31,506 nucleotides of DNA from an uncultured Oscillibacter sp. (lineage in GTDB: Bacteria > Bacillota > Clostridia > Oscillospirales > Oscillospiraceae): assembly GCF_910579365.1 (NCBI RefSeq), contig NZ_CAJTUX010000028.1, forward strand, positions 1 through 31,506, in the 5' to 3' direction. How positions within the stretch are numbered: position 1 is the stretch's first letter; every line of letters starts with the position of its first letter. The notes below the pieces were generated by a model. It was given only the letters and a program-made list of their open reading frames with translations. It had not been told where the DNA came from and ran no database searches. Below, in pieces: positions 29,961-31,506 of the stretch. The position numbers and the translations under genes were made by a program.

Positions 29961-31470
29961 AATTCAGCGTCCCTTTGTTTGGGACAGCACCAAGGTGCGC
30001 GATCTGATTGATTCCCTGTATCAAAACTATCCGGTTGGTTACATTATCGTCTGGCAGAATCCCGATGTAAAGCTAAAAGACGGAACCATATCCTCCGGCA
30101 AAAAAGTTGTGATCGATGGGCAGCAGCGGATCACCGCCTTGGCGGCCGCGATTGTTGGACAAGAGGTCGTGGGTGCTGATTACAAAATGTTTCCCATAAA
30201 AATTGCCTTTAACCCTCAGGAGGAGCGGTTTGATGTAGTGAACCCTGCGATTCTCAAGGACGCTAAATATATTCCTGATATTGCCGCAATTTTTGACCCC
30301 GGTTTTAATTCGTTCGGTTTTGTCATCGACTATTGCCAGAAAAACGGAATCACTGACAACGAGGGAATGTCTAAAATCTCCGATATTATCACCCGTTTGA
30401 AAAGTATTGAAAACAACAACCTTGGAGTCATCAATCTCTCTCATGAGTTGGATATTGAACAGGTCACAGACATTTTTATCCGAATCAATTCCAAGGGGGT
30501 TGTTCTCTCCCAGGCTGACTTTGCCATGAGCAAGATTTCCAGCAATGAAGAATTCGGCGGGAATATCATCCGAAAGATGATCGATTACTTCTTCCACTTT
30601 TTACAGGTTCCGGCGGATTACAGCGAAATCAGATTTAATGATACCGCTTTTGCTCAGACACCGGAGTTCCACAAAATTGAGTGGATCGTCAACGAGAATG
30701 AAGATATCTATGAACCGGATTACAGTGATGTTCTCCGTGTCGCGTTCACCTATAAGTTCAGCCGCGGACGGCTTTCCGACCTGGTCAGCCTGTTGTCCGG
30801 CCGCGACTTTGAAGCCAGGGATTTCAAAGCTGAGATTGCGGAAAGAGCGTTTTACGATTTGCATGACGCGGTTCTGGATGTGGTCAATCAGACCCATTTC
30901 CAGAGGTACGTCATGATTTTGAAATCTGTCGGTGTGGAGCGGGCCTCTCAGGTGCGCTCCCAGAATGTGCTGAATTTTGGCTATATCCTGTATCTCACCT
31001 TGAAAGCACGGGAAATCGACTCCAGCATGATGGAGCGAATTGTTCGCCGCTGGATCGTCCTGACGATTTTGACCGGCCGCTACTCGGGTTCACCTGAATC
31101 CGCTTTCGACTATGACGTGAAGCGGTTCAATACTTATGAAAATCCTCTCGAATATTTGGAACAGGTAGAGGCCGGCGAGCTCTCCGACGCGTTCTGGAAC
31201 AATGTGCTGGTGGATCGGCTGAATACCTCAGTGGCCAGTAGCCCCTATTTCAACGTGTTCCTGATGGCCCAGGTTAAGAATCACGACAAAGGTTTCCTGG
31301 GTGAACACATAGAAGTAAAAGCGATGCTGGAGGAGCGTGGAGATATCCACCATCTCTTCCCTAAGAAGTACTTAATTCGGAATGGGATTACCAGCAAAGG
31401 ACAGTACAACCAGATCGCCAACTATGTCTATTTGCAGTCGGAAATCAACATTAAGAAACTGTACCAATAG
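29881..31470 (+). CDS. GmrSD-like DUF262/DUF1524 protein (type IV restriction-like nuclease)
   Basis: A 529-residue protein. The N-terminal DUF262 (ParB/Srx-like) domain has PEIQRPFVWDSTKVRDLIDS (about 22-41), YPVGYIIVW and the signature VIDGQQRITAL (DGQQR 79-83). The C-terminus has the DUF1524/HNH-type motif DIHHLFPKKYL (His490-His491) and NQIANYVYLQSEINIKK. This pair of domains is that of GmrSD nucleases, which use nucleotides and cut phage DNA carrying glucosylated hydroxymethylcytosine; other members have other targets. After NIKK it ends at once (LYQ, stop), earlier than family members usually do, so a loss of the last residues is possible. GAGGAG precedes the ATG. The last 36 bases of the window hold a TATAAT-like box (31483-31488) and perhaps the start of a next gene. 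Confidence 0.87.
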   Translation: MARYDVNNIAVSSLLSSIKDGSIAIPEIQRPFVWDSTKVRDLIDSLYQNYPVGYIIVWQNPDVKLKDGTISSGKKVVIDGQQRITALAAAIVGQEVVGADYKMFPIKIAFNPQEERFDVVNPAILKDAKYIPDIAAIFDPGFNSFGFVIDYCQKNGITDNEGMSKISDIITRLKSIENNNLGVINLSHELDIEQVTDIFIRINSKGVVLSQADFAMSKISSNEEFGGNIIRKMIDYFFHFLQVPADYSEIRFNDTAFAQTPEFHKIEWIVNENEDIYEPDYSDVLRVAFTYKFSRGRLSDLVSLLSGRDFEARDFKAEIAERAFYDLHDAVLDVVNQTHFQRYVMILKSVGVERASQVRSQNVLNFGYILYLTLKAREIDSSMMERIVRRWIVLTILTGRYSGSPESAFDYDVKRFNTYENPLEYLEQVEAGELSDAFWNNVLVDRLNTSVASSPYFNVFLMAQVKNHDKGFLGEHIEVKAMLEERGDIHHLFPKKYLIRNGITSKGQYNQIANYVYLQSEINIKKLYQ

Positions 31471-31506
31471 AGGGAAAAGTAGTATAATGAGGGAATGATA
31501 CAGAAA

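Noticed and set aside
1..31506. CRISPR arrays, tRNA or rRNA genes, insertion sequences with terminal inverted repeats
   Set aside because: Looked for regularly spaced repeats, tRNA-like cloverleaves and transposase motifs; none found.

Overview
The window looks like a chromosomal piece of a gut-type Gram-positive anaerobe in Clostridia, most likely an Oscillospiraceae relative (Flavonifractor/Lawsonibacter-like). This rests on gene content (a YidC of the short Gram-positive type plus Jag, RqcH, Mini-RNase III, a GGGtGRT protein beside a NifU-like scaffold protein), AGGAGG ribosome binding sites, and a GC-rich core cut by AT-richer accessory DNA. The taxonomic call is inference; there is no rRNA in the window.

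Layout. (1) 91-8532 is housekeeping: yidC-jag on the plus strand, facing a four-gene minus-strand operon for rRNA maturation and ribosome quality control (rsmA-mrnC-rqcH-methyltransferase). Then come a CAT-like acyltransferase, a response-regulator diguanylate cyclase and a cytidylate-kinase-like gene. (2) 8777-15811 is a roughly 7 kb integrated element bounded by a perfect 19-bp direct repeat. It sits in the 3' end of the GGGtGRT gene: the intact gene lies at the right end, and a stranded copy of its C-terminal codons lies at the left end. The integrase, the D5-like replication ATPase, an amidoligase-like gene and one excisionase-like gene are all broken. A pair of divergent-type GTPases, an XRE regulator, a second Xis-like protein and a small SANT-like protein remain intact. 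(3) 15743-20229 is core again: GGGtGRT plus NifU-like scaffold under a consensus promoter with a palindromic operator, then an operon of deformylase-like, HEAT-like, YaaA and tocopherol-cyclase-like genes. (4) 20339-31470 is a defence island: a Nudix hydrolase just upstream of a type I restriction-modification operon (hsdR, hsdM fused to an ADP-ribosylglycohydrolase, a second hsdM, hsdS). It continues with an integrase fragment joined to a helicase/DUF2726 fragment, and a GmrSD-like DUF262/DUF1524 nuclease.

The most interesting points are the ADP-ribosylglycohydrolase-HsdM fusion in a type I system with two different M subunits, directly behind a Nudix gene, and the decayed island that has kept an intact two-GTPase cargo. 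The exact attachment-site structure explains how that island lies in the chromosome.
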